NCBI GenBank assembly: GCA_026874595.1
Contig: CM049308.1
Coordinates: forward strand, 81,390,124 to 81,454,123
DNA from: Sipunculus nudus
Taxonomy: Eukaryota > Annelida > Sipuncula > Golfingiida > Sipunculidae
Direction: 5' to 3'
DNA length: 64,000 nt
The position numbers and the translations under genes are program-made. The notes under the pieces are model-generated. The model was not told the DNA's origin and did not search any database. It was given only the letters and a program-made list of their open reading frames with translations. How positions within the stretch are numbered: the first letter of the stretch is position 1; each line of letters opens with the position of its first letter. Shown here piece after piece: positions 1 through 12,139 of this stretch.

Positions 1-255
1 ACTGTATATGGCTAACCACGTGAATATCTCAGTAATATGTCATGTACGGTGTATATACGCAGTGCCCGGTGGTTGATGTCCACAATGATGTCAAAAATGG
101 AGGACGAAAGACACAGTAATGCATGAATCCGTGTTTGTACTGTGTGTGTTAGTGCATGTGTGTGCGAGCACGCTTGTGTGTGAGGACAAATTCGTTGTAA
201 GTGGATGCATAAATGCATATGTACCATATATCCAACCAGTTTTTTCTCTTTTAAT

Positions 256-258
<3 letters not shown>

Positions 259-291
<33 letters not shown>
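259..291. repeat. (AT)n microsatellite
   Basis: A perfect alternating AT run of about 33 bp. It explains the short open frames on the minus strand at 12-306. Confidence 0.95.
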
Positions 292-295
<4 letters not shown>

Positions 296-2072
296 TTAAT
301 TAACAAGACAAGGAAGTTTATCTCAAAATATATATGAATATGCAGTTTTCCTGGTCATGACAATATCAAGTGTGTATATCTATACTAATAAATACGGTTC
401 CGCATTGTATGATCATTTAGAGCTGACACTAATTTCTTCCAGTTGCAAAAAAAAAAAAACCACTTAAAATAAGGATGGAGGGATTGTGCAAAATCACTTC
501 CCTCCTGTATTTCTAAACACTAAGAGTATTGACTATTCTCCTGTCTTGTTTATCCGTGCACCCTCGTATCGCATGCGGAGAACAGGCGGACTTACGTTTG
601 CATGCACTCAATACTCCCTACCCCCCCCCCCCCCCCTCTCTCACTCTGATTGTTTGACACAGACACGCAGACAGACACACATACGTGATAAGCATATAAC
701 TGGTTCACACCCTAACACATTTTAATAAAATTATTTAAATTGCATTCCATTAAATTGCATGCATTCCAAATTCTATATACTCCTCACCCACATTTATATA
801 GAACTGCGAATGCAATATAACCAGATTCGCGTATAACCTTCACACTAAATTTATATAACAACCCTTAATATATAGTTTATGACCTTAGTATTATTACCAT
901 TAATTAATTTTCCCTTATTAGATCAAACTACACAAAATCTGTATTAACAGTACATCAATAAGTTTAATTAAAGTCTCTAAAGTCATGTAAGATTTTATTA
1001 TATATACACACGTAAAATGCACTCAACACCAGCGATAAGCATCCATGGAGTGAGACGTATTTAAATGGTCGTATTTTTCCAGATGATGGGTTGACCTGAT
1101 TAGCTGTGTATATAAACCGGATTCAGCAGAACCGAGGACAAAGGCACTATTTATATTAATAGCACACCGCTATTATATACCGGCAAAACACAGTAGCTAT
1201 ACACACAACAAGGAAAGCCGCTCAACAAGCCTTCACATTGAGTAAAACTACGATCCTTACTAAATAGCCGCCCTCTATTTTCAATAGACTGGCTCCCTGC
1301 ATGTCCATTAGACCGTGGAATGAGAAACCTGTTTACAAGTAAAGTTAGGGGCTTGTTAATTAATGACATAGCCCTAGTTCTAATACACGTCAGTGGTTTG
1401 CTTTGTGTTCTTATACATGTTTAATGACCATTTTGTGCAGTGGACCATCCCCTGTGGGTTGACAATGAGAAACGGGTTTAGTTTGACACTCCTTATTTGT
1501 TTTGCTAGCATTATTGTAAAGTATACGAGGAGCAGAAATACCATATTATATTGCTAATGTATACCGTAACATTTCGTTTATTGGTCGACCGGTTAATTAC
1601 CCGAAACTGCTTTTGTTTTCCCTGCCGCATTTCACTATAAATTTTAGAAAATTTTAACAATTACATGTATATACTTATGTTAGTGGTCTTATAAATTGTG
1701 TGGAATTGTCACGAAAAGTATTCACCTGCATGTATTCTATAATCACACCATTAGCCTGCATGATCAGTATTCAATATTGCCATTTTGTCATATGATGCAT
1801 GGCTGTTCTGACATTATTGTTCAATTTAGTCAATCAAGTGTTCACTGGATTCCAAGTATGAGAAAATGTCTTCTGAGATGTGAAAATGCGACGTGTTTGT
1901 TAATGTGTGGGTGCATTGCGGGGTTCTTTTGTGTATCACGACCTTCCTGAAGTATATTTACAAAAAAAACAACATTTTTTATGGAGAAAACAAATCTGAA
2001 ATCTGAAATAATCCATAGCTAACAAAGCAGGAGAAAATCTGAAAATTTGTGCGAAATTAAGAATGAAATAAG

Positions 2073-2074
<2 letters not shown>
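292..2074. other. Non-coding stretch, nothing identified
   Basis: AT-rich sequence with a C17 run near 620-636. The short open frames here are not gene-like. Confidence 0.6.
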
Positions 2075-2143
<69 letters not shown>

Positions 2144-2144
2144 C
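2075..2144. repeat. (AT)n microsatellite
   Basis: Alternating AT with one AAAT interruption. It gives the Tyr-Ile open frames on both strands here. Confidence 0.95.
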
Positions 2145-3278
2145 ATATGCTAAGTACAAGTTTTCCAAGAAATATGATATACCTGCGACGACGTGTATGT
2201 ATGTGTTCTCATTAAAATTTTTACACTCTAACAGGAAGTTCATTGATACTTCCGCCTCCCCTTGATTAAAATTATCCTAAAAAGCTTGTCTCGTTTTCAG
2301 ATTTACAAGAGCAGTTTGTTTTAATGCCCCAAGATTGTTCATCACTTACAATACGACACTGCCTCAAACATTTTTTGGTGTTGATTATACGCCTTTTTAT
2401 TGTGACGTCATCATTTTTGGTTAACTGAAACATCGAGAAGAAAAGAAAAAATGGTTTGTATACAAGCTAAAAAAGATATATATAAAGAAGTACTTTTACT
2501 GAGAAAAAGATATACGCCCACAATGCCGCAGAACTGTGGACGAGATCTGATATTTTATCTTGAAAAGACGAAAAGAGAACCTCGAATATTATACTATGTC
2601 AGGTTTTACGTACTATAATGCATGAAAGAAAGTTTTGTGTGTCCATTTATAGGCCTAAATAAATATAGAATGTGGTAATATCAAATGTTTATACATTGAG
2701 GTGTAATTATCACTGACGTATATAAGCGGCATTGACTGCGCCGTTTCCGATCTGTAAATGTATATATAAGACCGACAAAGAATCCCTGAAATGATCAAAC
2801 CCATTCACCTTTAGTTTTCAGAATTTAAGTTTGTAATGAAAATAAGTACTGATTTGTTTGATGCACAAATGAGCTGAACAAATTACAAACCACTATTATA
2901 CAATGGCTTGATTTTTTTCTGAATTAAGATGGCATTGTAAATGAAAAGAACAATTTTGCTATTTAAAATCCGACAGCGGATAATGTATATGCGGTTGCAT
3001 GTATGCTAAATTTGTCGTATTCCATAAAGACACATTTATTTAGTCCTTGAAGAGTTAACTGATCATAATGAAGTAACAAGTAATAGCAAATCACTATATG
3101 CATGCATGTTATCTAAAGTTCTTACACTAAACGATTTAAAACTGTAAGTCATTGAAAATACATGCATTTACATGTATATGTTATATATGTCATCGAAAGT
3201 CGAAATATTTCATGACAAGGAAACCATGGCAGTCAAATATCAAATATATTGTATGTAGTTTCCCTTTCATTTTATATT

Positions 3279-3282
<4 letters not shown>

Positions 3283-3322
<40 letters not shown>
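3283..3322. repeat. (GA)n microsatellite
   Basis: A perfect GA run of about 40 bp. Confidence 0.95.
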
Positions 3323-3323
<1 letters not shown>

Positions 3324-3480
3324 GGATCTTAATTCCCTTTTAGCTGCGTATATATTCAAGTGCATATCGAGACATGCTAAACTTGTTCCTCCTAACGCAG
3401 CATAAATAAATCAAGTTTTGATAGACCCACGGAGCGCCGGACACAACCGGTGGGATCTGCCAACGCTCACCTGTCCGAGG

Positions 3481-3621
3481 TATATAAACAATTAACCCTG
3501 GACCGAGTGGTCTAAATTACACATAACATCTCGGACAGTCCAGCTCCGTCCTTGAGTAATGTTCACTCATGGATCACGTGGCGAGCGGAGTCAAATGAGG
3601 GCAGAGCATGGGTGGCTTAAT
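3481..3621 (+). promoter_or_regulatory. Candidate TATA promoter and short first exon
   Basis: TATATAAA at 3481-3488 is followed at a suitable distance by a GC-richer stretch with ATG at 3559. A 21-codon frame (MFTHGSRGERSQ onward) ends exactly at a consensus donor AAT|GTAAGT (GT at 3622). The block also contains the inverted pair CTGTCCGAG/CTCGGACAG (3471-3479 and 3530-3538), and a minus-strand donor-like GACAG|GTGAGC overlaps it, so the orientation is uncertain. Confidence 0.2.
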
Positions 3622-4129
3622 GTAAGTTAGAAAGGACATTGATAAGTTGTTCATTGACATCTTAGTACTTGCATTTTGAACCGGATTTTTAACTGGAATA
3701 CGCTATCTGTATAATTATGATTACAGGTCCGTGTTATAATGAATAAAAAGTTACTCGCGGTAAACATACGTGTCACTGCATGTGTGCGACAGTGACATTT
3801 ATCCCAAAACTACGACAATGCCTATTTCATAGCTATCTTGTATATATTATAAGTCCGCTTTGTCATGAATCGCAATTCAGAGAAATCATGAAGTCTATCA
3901 GGTTCCACGTACCATGTGGTATCAGTCTTCTAGAAGTTATTGTAGGTTTCCTCGTCAATAAACCGCAAAATTAGACCTATAGTCAGTACTCTTTCCAGGT
4001 GTACATTCAGGTAAAGGGGGAAAAAGAGAAAAAAATAGATGAACACACACACACGGATGGAAACATAAAACCCCTTCCTTAGTGAATGTATAACAGTATA
4101 TTGTAGTCGAATCAACAGTTACCTATAGT

Positions 4130-4520
4130 CCGAATGCAAGCGCGAGTCCAAGGCACTCGAGCCCAAGTCCAAGTCTTTTGGTAATCAAGTCAAAGTCCGA
4201 GTCCAAAATGCTTTATTTACAGCACCTTAAAATTCGAATTGGAGATCATCATATGTATTTGTATGTACGTTTTTAAAAGATCTTTACTTTAACATTAAAT
4301 TACGTTTATAACTTGCCATGCAGAGATTAAGTTCGGTAGAGAGTTTAAACTTGATTTGGTCATATTTTGTCATTATTTACGCATAAAAGTTTTTACGGTG
4401 GATTTTCTGAAATGAATTTCAGTTTTTTTTTCTGCTATAGATTCAAGATGGACCTAGCCTGATTTCTTGAGTCCTGCATGACCTCCGAGTACCAGTCCGA
4501 GTCCAAGATTCTCGAGTTCA
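4130..4520. repeat. Two blocks rich in GAGTCCAAG/CCGAGTCC
   Basis: Stretches at 4140-4205 and 4480-4525 repeat AGTCCGAGTCCAAG and CTCGAG motifs around an AT-rich centre. A related motif (GACTCCGACTGG, GGACTCGGACTTG) is seen at 32190-32275. It may be the ends of a dispersed non-autonomous element, but no clean termini were found. Confidence 0.35.
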
Positions 4521-5274
4521 ACATCACTGACGTAATATTAAACCAGAAAGAACGACCCCGTTAACCTGAATGTACAAAGGGCGTCTTGAACTCTAATCTA
4601 GGGCTTTACCTGGACGTGCCGGTGTCTTTGACCTCCTTTCTGAGGTACTTAGCTTGATATATACAACAATATTTGGACATCCCACTTAACATTTACACGG
4701 GCAACCGTTCGTGATTTCTGTCTACAGTACTTAAGAAAGGCTGCCAACGTTAACGCATGGGACATCTATGTGTATAACTCTGAGGATAAAATGGAAATTG
4801 TTCTTTTACTTAGAATCTCCACGGAGAAGTTTACTAGCTGTTAATTGTTGCAGATAAGAAAGACTTACTACAAGTGGGCCATTTTCATACAATTTTTATT
4901 TTAATCAGCTTTGTTGACATTATACAAAATATTAGATAATGAATAATTGTAACATTTTTCCTGGTCCATGTACACGTGTATACACCAGATATACATGCAG
5001 ATGAAAAAAAAAAAAGAAAAAAATATTGTTTGGTGTATTCTTCTTTTTATTAACAAAAAGATAGAGTAGATACAAATTAATTTGTGTACCAAATATGACT
5101 TGATTTGAATTAAGACAATCGACTCAACTTATGTATGATAAATGCAATGGTTAATAAATGTTTAGTGTTGCTTGAAAACTGCACTTAGTAAGTTAGGGGA
5201 TTGGTTCTTTTGTATCCCAGTAGATGTCGCTGTTTATCTGTGTAGGGCGTTGAACGACGATTGTAAACTGAGGT

Positions 5275-5730
5275 TAATAATAATAATAATAATTTTCTTA
5301 TTCCAGCCACTGTTGACCATGTTTTTATAAAACTGAAGGTCAGCGTATATGGTTTTCACGACATCGTACTGAATATGAACGCAGCTGATCATTAAACTGA
5401 ATTGTTTTTACAAATCAAGCGTGTAGCTAACTAGCATTAGATTACCATCCCGGCCAGTAACCCTGAATTAGAGTAGGGCTGGTTCAAGCGGAAGTGCTAA
5501 TAAGAAATGCAGACGTGGATTTTCTCTGCTTCATTAAAATAACTGTCATATCTTGATTGCCTGACGCGTAGATATAAATACATCAGCTTTTGTCAATCTA
5601 CGTTACACTGAAGGGGATGCACGCATGCAGTAATGGTTTTATTTTTCTAGTTCATATATTAATAGTTTTATTTAATTATGCACAATATGAAGTATACAGA
5701 TGAACTGATGATAGAACTAATGATACTTAC
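5275..5730 (+). repeat. Tandem unit, copy 1
   Basis: The unit starts with (AAT)n, then a CCATGTTTTTATAAAACTGA-type segment, GAAGGTCAGCG, a GACATCGTACTGAATATGAA segment, a TTTTTACAAATCAAGCGTGT segment, a CGGCCAGTAACCCTGAATTA segment and GGTTCAAGCGGAAGTGCT. It ends with a stretch near 5660-5710 that resembles the ends of the later copies. It is non-coding, with no promoter-like sign. Confidence 0.75.
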
Positions 5731-5787
<57 letters not shown>

Positions 5788-5863
5788 TATAATAATAATA
5801 AGTAATAATAATAAGTAATAATATATATATGTATAAATATATACATATATATTTATATATACT

Positions 5864-5918
<55 letters not shown>

Positions 5919-6354
5919 TTCATTTATATCAATATACATAATATATATCAGTACATTATTAAAGACTAAGTTTACCCTGTTATATGACACTGAAGGTCTT
6001 TACGACGACATATACTGAACACGAACGCAGCTGCCCATTAAAGTGAACGTGTTTTTTTACAAATCAAGGTTGTCCCATCCCAACATTAGATTTACATTCC
6101 GGCTAGTAATCTGGCAGTAAAGTAGTGGTGCTTCAAGAGGTTGTGCTGATTAGAAGTACCATATTTTCCCTGCATTTTGAATTTATCGTTTAATTCCAAA
6201 GCTTTTGAATGTTTCTAGTAAGTATATATACTTGACATCATCTATCATAAAACCTCGTAAATCTTATTTAAAAAATAAGATGCACACTATAATGATATGT
6301 TGTGTTATTATTTTTGTTCAGTTATGCATGATATGAATTAACAGATGTAATAAA
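5731..6354 (+). repeat. Tandem unit, copy 2, with expanded (AAT)n and (AT)n
   Basis: It opens with long (AAT)n (5731-5822) and (AT)n (about 5822-5912). The unit then follows from about 5970 (CTGAAGGTCTTTACGACGAC, ACGAACGCAGCTGCCCATTA, TTCAAGAGGTTGTGCTGATTAG). It has diverged from copy 1 by many substitutions and small indels, so the duplication is old. Confidence 0.7.
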
Positions 6355-6444
6355 AATAATAATAATAATAATAAATTTCCAATTCAAGACCATGTTTTTA
6401 TGAAACTGATGGTCAGCTCGTGTAATGTGTTTACGACATCATAT

Positions 6445-6447
6445 TTA
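6445..6447. repeat. Left target-site duplication TTA
   Basis: TTA directly precedes the left terminus. The aligned position in the first tandem copy (5374-5376 region) reads TGA followed by the same ATATGAACGCAGCTG. Confidence 0.7.
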
Positions 6448-7885
6448 AGGCGGTTTCACACCGGTTGCGTCCGAACGAATATGACACGAACGAATATTTC
6501 TGTCGTTCCGACTAAAATCCTGTCGCATCCGAAATTTCATTCACACCAAATCCGAACGATATTTTTGGTTTCCGACCGAGGAATTTTGGTCTCCGAAATT
6601 CGTAATGGACAGATATATGAGCAATATATCGGATGCACTAAAATATAGGCTTTATGGCCATATATATAGACCTATACAAAAATGTCGAATATTTCTGAAC
6701 GTGTAAATTGATTTTCTCATTAATTCTTAATAAATAATTATTAATAATAAAGTTTTTATCTCTGAGTGTACTGACTGAATAATCGAAAATAATATTTACC
6801 ACTCACTCGACCAAAATTCCCATTTCAACATGAATTTAAAAATAATTGCGCAACCTCTTGTTTCAAGAGAACGGATGCCACTGTAACTGCTGCATTTCAA
6901 GTTAAATTAAAGTTTGAATCACTAATTAAGTTTGATTTATATTTCATTTTCAAATCTGCCAATATGATTTTGAACAGTCTGTGCACAGCTATGAAACTTC
7001 TGTTTAAATGCAATACGTTGAACTAAAAATAATACTATGATAATAAAACTAAAGACAAATGAAAAAATTTATTGTTCCATGATTTTTTTCTATATTTACC
7101 GCGGATTTTTTATTGGTAATGAACAGCTTGTCCTGGATAATATCGCAAATTTGTGTTCATATCGCTAACACAACTGACTTATATTCAGGGGCGTCAATAT
7201 AGGGCAGTGGGGGGGGGGGGGGCTAGGGGGGATGATCAATGTAATCATCTCTCCCCCCTTTCGGAGAATAACTTTAATATATTGCAAATAATATATGAAA
7301 AATTAGAAGTTACCCCGAAAAATTACATCTAAACCTGGTTTTAAAGTCTGTTTTGTCCCCGATCGTAAATTAAAATAAGTGGCCTAGCGGCGATTGAAAT
7401 CCCTTTTGATAAAAATATAATCCCCCCCCAAGAAATTTACAGATTATATGAAAAGAAGTCTGGTTTAAATGAAAAAAAACTTGGAGCTAAAAAATGTTAT
7501 AAATATCTGTTTTTATCAAATAAAATTGATTAAAATAAAAATAATCCGATTTTATATTTTTATCACATAATTTTAAAATAGTGGAAAAGGAAACAACACT
7601 TCCATGTTGTACAGTATTACATATATATCAAATAGGTAACGTACAAATGAACCAGTCTGGTTAAAAATATTCAAGCTCTTTTGTGTTGAAGGTGAAAAGA
7701 AGCCATTCTTGTCCGATGCGAACGACAAAAAATAGAACATGTTCTATTTTTTTCGTTCGGATAGCATCGTTCGGATTAGGTGTGTATGCACCAACATAAA
7801 ATAATGTGTTTTATTTTTTCGTTCGTACTGCAAATTTTCGTTCGGACGTAAAATTCGTTCGTACGCATCCGGTGTGAAACCGCCT
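6448..7885. mobile_element. 1438-bp non-autonomous DNA transposon with long inverted termini and TTA duplication
   Basis: Both ends start AGGCGGTTTCACACCGG (perfect over 17 bp), and similarity continues for more than 50 bp, with a second matching block further in (6537-6560 against 7763-7790). Target duplications TTA flank it at 6445-6447 and 7886-7888. The interruption falls in the third copy of a local tandem repeat, whose sister copies show the uninterrupted site. About nine CGAACGA or TCGTTCG motifs crowd the two ends and may be transposase-binding sites. No transposase-like frame is present inside. A 3-bp TTA duplication would suit the PIF/Harbinger superfamily, but this is suggested by target size only. 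Confidence 0.8.
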
Positions 7886-7888
7886 TTA
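7886..7888. repeat. Right target-site duplication TTA
   Basis: TTA directly follows the right terminus, after which the host tandem copy continues with ATATGAACGCAGCTG. Confidence 0.7.
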
Positions 7889-8050
7889 ATATGAACGCAG
7901 CTGCTCATTAAACTGAATAGTTTTTACAAATCAAGCGTGTAGCAAACTAGTATAAATTACTCTCTCGGCCAGTAGCCTTGAATTAGAGTTCTGCAGGTTC
8001 AAGCGGAAGTGCTTCATGTATTACATTTATATCAATATAATACATAATAT

Positions 8051-8486
8051 ACATCAATATATATTATTACAGTCTCAGTTTACCCTGTTATATGTCACAG
8101 AAGGTCAGCGCGTATATGGTCTTTGCGACACCATACTGAACATGAACCTAGCTGCTCATGAAAGTGAACTGTTTTGACAAATAAAGGCTATAATAAACCA
8201 GCATTAGATTACCATTTCAGCCGGTCATCTCCACTTAGAGTAATGGTGCTTCAAGCGGTTGTGCGTGCTGCTCATTTTCAATGCATGATGAATGTATCTG
8301 TTGATTTTTAAGTTTTGAATGTATACTAAGTAAATAGTATACATGACCTTTGTATATATGGCCTGGTCAATCTTCATTAATAAAGGAGATGCACTCAGTG
8401 ATGGTATGTTGTGTTAATATTTTTATTCATTTAATGTATAATATGAAAACAGACGTTATAATTATAATAATAAAAATAAATAAATA

Positions 8487-8527
<41 letters not shown>

Positions 8528-8546
8528 CAACAACAATAATAATAAG
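8051..8546 (+). repeat. Tandem unit, copy 4, ending in (AAT)n/(CAA)n
   Basis: It matches the unit from TTTACCCTGTTATATGTCAC through GTGCTTCAAGCGGTTGTGC, then ends in TAAAAATAAATAAATAAAT, a long (AAT)n and short CAA and CAT runs (8464-8562). The AGTTTACCCTGTTATATG start is shared with copy 2, showing copies 2 and 4 are closest there. Confidence 0.7.
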
Positions 8547-8562
8547 CATCATCATCATCAAC

Positions 8563-9976
8563 ACGGTTGCATCTGTTGCTAAAGAAATGGCCAGGAAAAA
8601 CACGCTTTTCCCTTATATTATGATTGTTTCGTTACAAGTAGATAAATATTGCAATCACATTTTCAGCGATCATGTAGGGACATCTGGTGGCCAAATGCAA
8701 AAGCATTGAAACCAGAGATCTCACGCACTTAATACACACGATAATTCATGGAAATTTCATTTTCATTAGTAAATTACGCAGAAATATGAGGGTATATTGA
8801 ATTGAATTTAATAGCATAAATAAACCACTGTTAATAACAGGTGGTTCATTCAAGGAATCGACTTAGATTTACTGTTTACTAAAGACATATACTAGTGTTG
8901 TAGTTATATTTTATCACTCTAAATATTTACACTGACAATCTCTCCTTTAGATAACTTTTTATAGTTGTATTTATGCATGCACATGCACAATTGAGATTTC
9001 CAAAGTATGATCAGCTTTAATTTTTATTATTTTTATTTTATTTCATTAAATAACATTAGAATCAAATTAAGTTTACATTTTTTTTTAAATTTAACTTTAT
9101 ATATACACACGAAAATTTACTTTCAAAAGTATTTACAGGCATGCAAGCACACCTTTTTTAATGTGTTTCTATGTATTTTTGTGTCGATTCAAACATTTTC
9201 ATGTGAAGATATTTAAAATTAAGCAAACTGCCTATGTAGACTTTGTTACTAATGAATATGTTTTTGAATATCTTGTGATTTTATTTATATGGGAGTTTTA
9301 TCTATGCAAATCCCTTTACCCATTTTGAGCTAGCTTTTTAGATTAAAAAATGAAGTTTTCAGCATTGATTTTTCATTTTAACAGATCACTTCTATTTTAT
9401 CAGTGACTCAAATATATACATAGTGTTATATTTACATTAATCGGTTTCAAATTTTAATGGTTTTTAATATAATTAGATATCACATAAATGAAACATTTAC
9501 CAGTTGATCCAAAATCATGCAATTTTTTCATGAAGAGAGACAAATTTCGGCTAAACGTTAAATTGTTTTGCAATCATTATTTGTTTCGGGGCTAATTCCA
9601 AGAAGTCGTTAATACAATGGAGAGGGTGGATGTCACGACACAGGGAATAATCGCTAATGTGGAATTTTGTTTACTAGCCTTTAGTGGGGCGTCATGATTT
9701 CTTCATTAAATTAACCGTCGCGATCATGCATGCTCTTCAAGCCCCAGCAGAAATCAACATTTTTCCTTTTTTGTTTAACCCAATTATATAAACTCCTAAC
9801 AAACTCTATTAATTACATTATATGTACATACATTTATTCCTCTATAAGAAGTTAAGGCATTAACAGGCCCTCGAATGAAAGAATTTCTGTGAAAGAGAAA
9901 AAAAAAGTTATGTACAGTTATGTATTTGATAGGTCCGTTTCATTTTATGTATATTGCACTTGTATTTCTTAAAGTA

Positions 9977-9979
<3 letters not shown>
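8563..9979. other. Non-coding AT-rich stretch
   Basis: There is no gene-like frame, splice-bounded block or repeat termini. A somewhat GC-richer patch at 9590-9750 could be conserved non-coding DNA, but this cannot be judged without alignment. Confidence 0.5.

Positions 9980-10057
<78 letters not shown>
9980..10057. repeat. Compound (AT)n(AG)n microsatellite
   Basis: Alternating AT (9980-10024) passes directly into AG (10025-10057). Confidence 0.95.
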
Positions 10058-10061
<4 letters not shown>

Positions 10062-10181
10062 TGCGTATGATAAAAAAAATGTACCAAATTAAATAAATTG
10101 ACTCCAAATTATTTTTTTCTAATGAATTTGATATATGCATTTTATAATTATTTTACTATGTTAACGTATAACGTTTCTCCA

Positions 10182-10243
10182 AGTCACTGTCATATTCACC
10201 ACATTTTATATTAGAGTGACGTCAACAGATGCTAAATTTAAAA
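10182..10243. repeat. Short dispersed repeat with TGACGTCA, copy A
   Basis: CTGTCATATTCACCACATTT, then GAGTGACGTCAACAGATG and CTAAATTTAAA match 23448-23500 in order. Confidence 0.5.
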
Positions 10244-11837
10244 AGGTTGACTGGACAGGAATGATGCACCTTATTTTAGGTCAAGGTTGATAGAACAAAC
10301 GTCGAGTGGTTGTTTCTTAGCCATGCAGAATTTACGGAAGGAGGGGGAGGGGGAGGCAGGTTGATGGGAGGGCTTACTGGGTTTGGTGCAACATATAGAC
10401 GTACCCATGCAGTCAATATTCTTGTAACATTTTAAGACTCCAAATAGGAGAGAAGGTTCACTTATATTAATCATATATATTTGGATTCCATGCATGATTC
10501 ATTATCTTCAACGACGTCCCCGAGATATATAGATCTCCTTCTTGATATTAGTATTACTTGAATTATTCATTACAAAAATTGTCACTGGTATAAGTGTTAA
10601 GTAACGAATTTTGTTGTAAACATGACTGATATTTTCATGATTTTAAAAGAATTTTATACTATTATTTAGTTTTTTAGCGGATATTTGTGTGTCCATATAT
10701 AGTTTTCCTCAGTATCACAAGTCGGTTGTGGAGGGAGGGGGCATGGCTCCCTTCAGCACCCCCCCCCCCCGCCACCCTTCCCTGGCTTCACAATATTTAA
10801 AATTCGGAGATACATTGTTTTTTAAAAGGACAATTTAAGTGCACTATTACACTGAATCATACCCTTAATTATCTAGATAAACAGCTGCTATAAAAATTAT
10901 ATTTTTATATGAGTACAGAATGGCCATATTTTTTATTACTTTATTAAATTTCGTTCATTTAATTTTGTATCGAATATTTTAAACTATATAACAAGAACTC
11001 GACATTCATACGCATGATGTTTGTGCGATCTTCCTTCTTAAAATAAAGTGGAATCAGATATTATTTTCAAGTGCCTTCAAATGCCGCCAGGGCGCATAAA
11101 TCTGGATGCAACACGTACATGCATGGCACTCTATACCTTAATTGGTGTTCCAAAAAAAAATTAACATTTTATCCCCGACGTGGCTATGAGACTGGTAGTT
11201 TTCTTGAGTTTTCTCCGTGTTCTCCGGTTACCTCCACCACTATAGCTATATCCAGACTACTCATCGCAACATCTGAACCATGGGGAGTGCCTTGTATAAG
11301 CTTTTATAACTAGTTTTAATTATATAAAGTTTATATGTTTTTTTATATACACATGCATATACTTGTGGACACGTGTACATATGTGCGCGCGCGTAACACT
11401 GTATGTGCGCGTATGCATGCTCGCTCGCGTTTTTAAGTCCTATTGCTGATGTGGCTTCCTGAAAATCCTTATACATGGACTTATCTATTACTTAAAACAG
11501 AAATGACATTTTATACTGATGTGGCGTATACCTGAAGGTCTGCAATAGTGCAATTTAATTCAGGGTTTACCAATGCTGTTTTTGGAACGAGGTAGTTCAA
11601 TTACGCAGTGGATAACCAGTCGGATATGGCTTACATCATTTGTAAGTGTAAATTCAAATTAACTTAATTTGGCATAAACAATTTCCCTTTAAATACATAT
11701 ATATTCGTTGACTATAGTTAAATATAATAAAATCTGCATTTTACAGACACAGAAATACCTACTAATAAATAATTACAATGTGATATATTTACCAGCCTAG
11801 CTATTTAAAAAATATACTATAAATTTGGCAAACTTAC

Positions 11838-11996
11838 CGTTGTCCCCCTGACGGCGACTGAGCGAACTCCAGTTCCGCGGGTGTGCCGGGAGCAGATTGG
11901 GGGTGCTGTCCATAAGGCTGTGGGGTGGCGCCGTACCCCTCCCATCCAGAATACCCACTGGGGTATGAATAAGAACCCTCAGGCGTCTCCTGCCCT
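11838..11996 (-). CDS. Second coding exon (159 bp), low-complexity Tyr/Gly/Pro/Ser-rich segment
   Basis: This is a symmetric 159-bp internal exon that begins in phase 2 and ends in phase 2. The acceptor is a good pyrimidine tract ending TTTTTTCAG at 11997, and the donor is a perfect ACG|GTAAGT at 11837-11836. The peptide runs from GQETPEGSYSYPSGYSGWEG to ELEFAQSPSGGQ, with Tyr, Gly, Pro, Ser and Gln dominating, one Trp, and a short acidic patch (ELEF) near the end. The block is clearly richer in GC than the surrounding sequence, as a coding exon in an AT-rich genome should be. It joins in frame to the start exon 16.4 kb away. No exon to its left could be supported, so the rest of the gene probably lies outside the window. 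An (AT)n tract begins only about 60 bp upstream of the acceptor. The likely role is part of a disordered N-terminal region; the family is unknown. Confidence 0.7.
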
Positions 11997-12057
11997 CTGA
12001 AAAAAATCAAAGAATCTTTCAGAAAATAGTGAATTTTATTCACTAATATTTAGTTCT

Positions 12058-12058
<1 letters not shown>

Positions 12059-12137
<79 letters not shown>
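12059..12137. repeat. (AT)n microsatellite beside the exon 2 acceptor
   Basis: About 78 bp of alternating AT inside intron 1, beginning about 60 bp upstream of the splice acceptor on the minus strand. Confidence 0.95.

Positions 12138-12139
<2 letters not shown>

Larger units (their letters stand above)
6355..8050 (+). repeat. Tandem unit, copy 3, split by the DNA transposon
   Basis: It starts with (AAT)n and CCATGTTTTTATGAAACTGA, is interrupted after CGACATCATAT by the 1438-bp element, and resumes with ATATGAACGCAGCTGCTCATTA through GGTTCAAGCGGAAGTGCTTC. Removing the element and one TTA restores alignment with copy 1. Confidence 0.75.

Noticed and set aside
4590-4640. Possible 30-bp phase-matched exon (minus) before GTAAAG
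   Set aside because: The acceptor has no pyrimidine tract and the block is too short to support.
5668-5923. Poly-Ile/Tyr open frames
   Set aside because: They are translations of (AAT)n and (AT)n.
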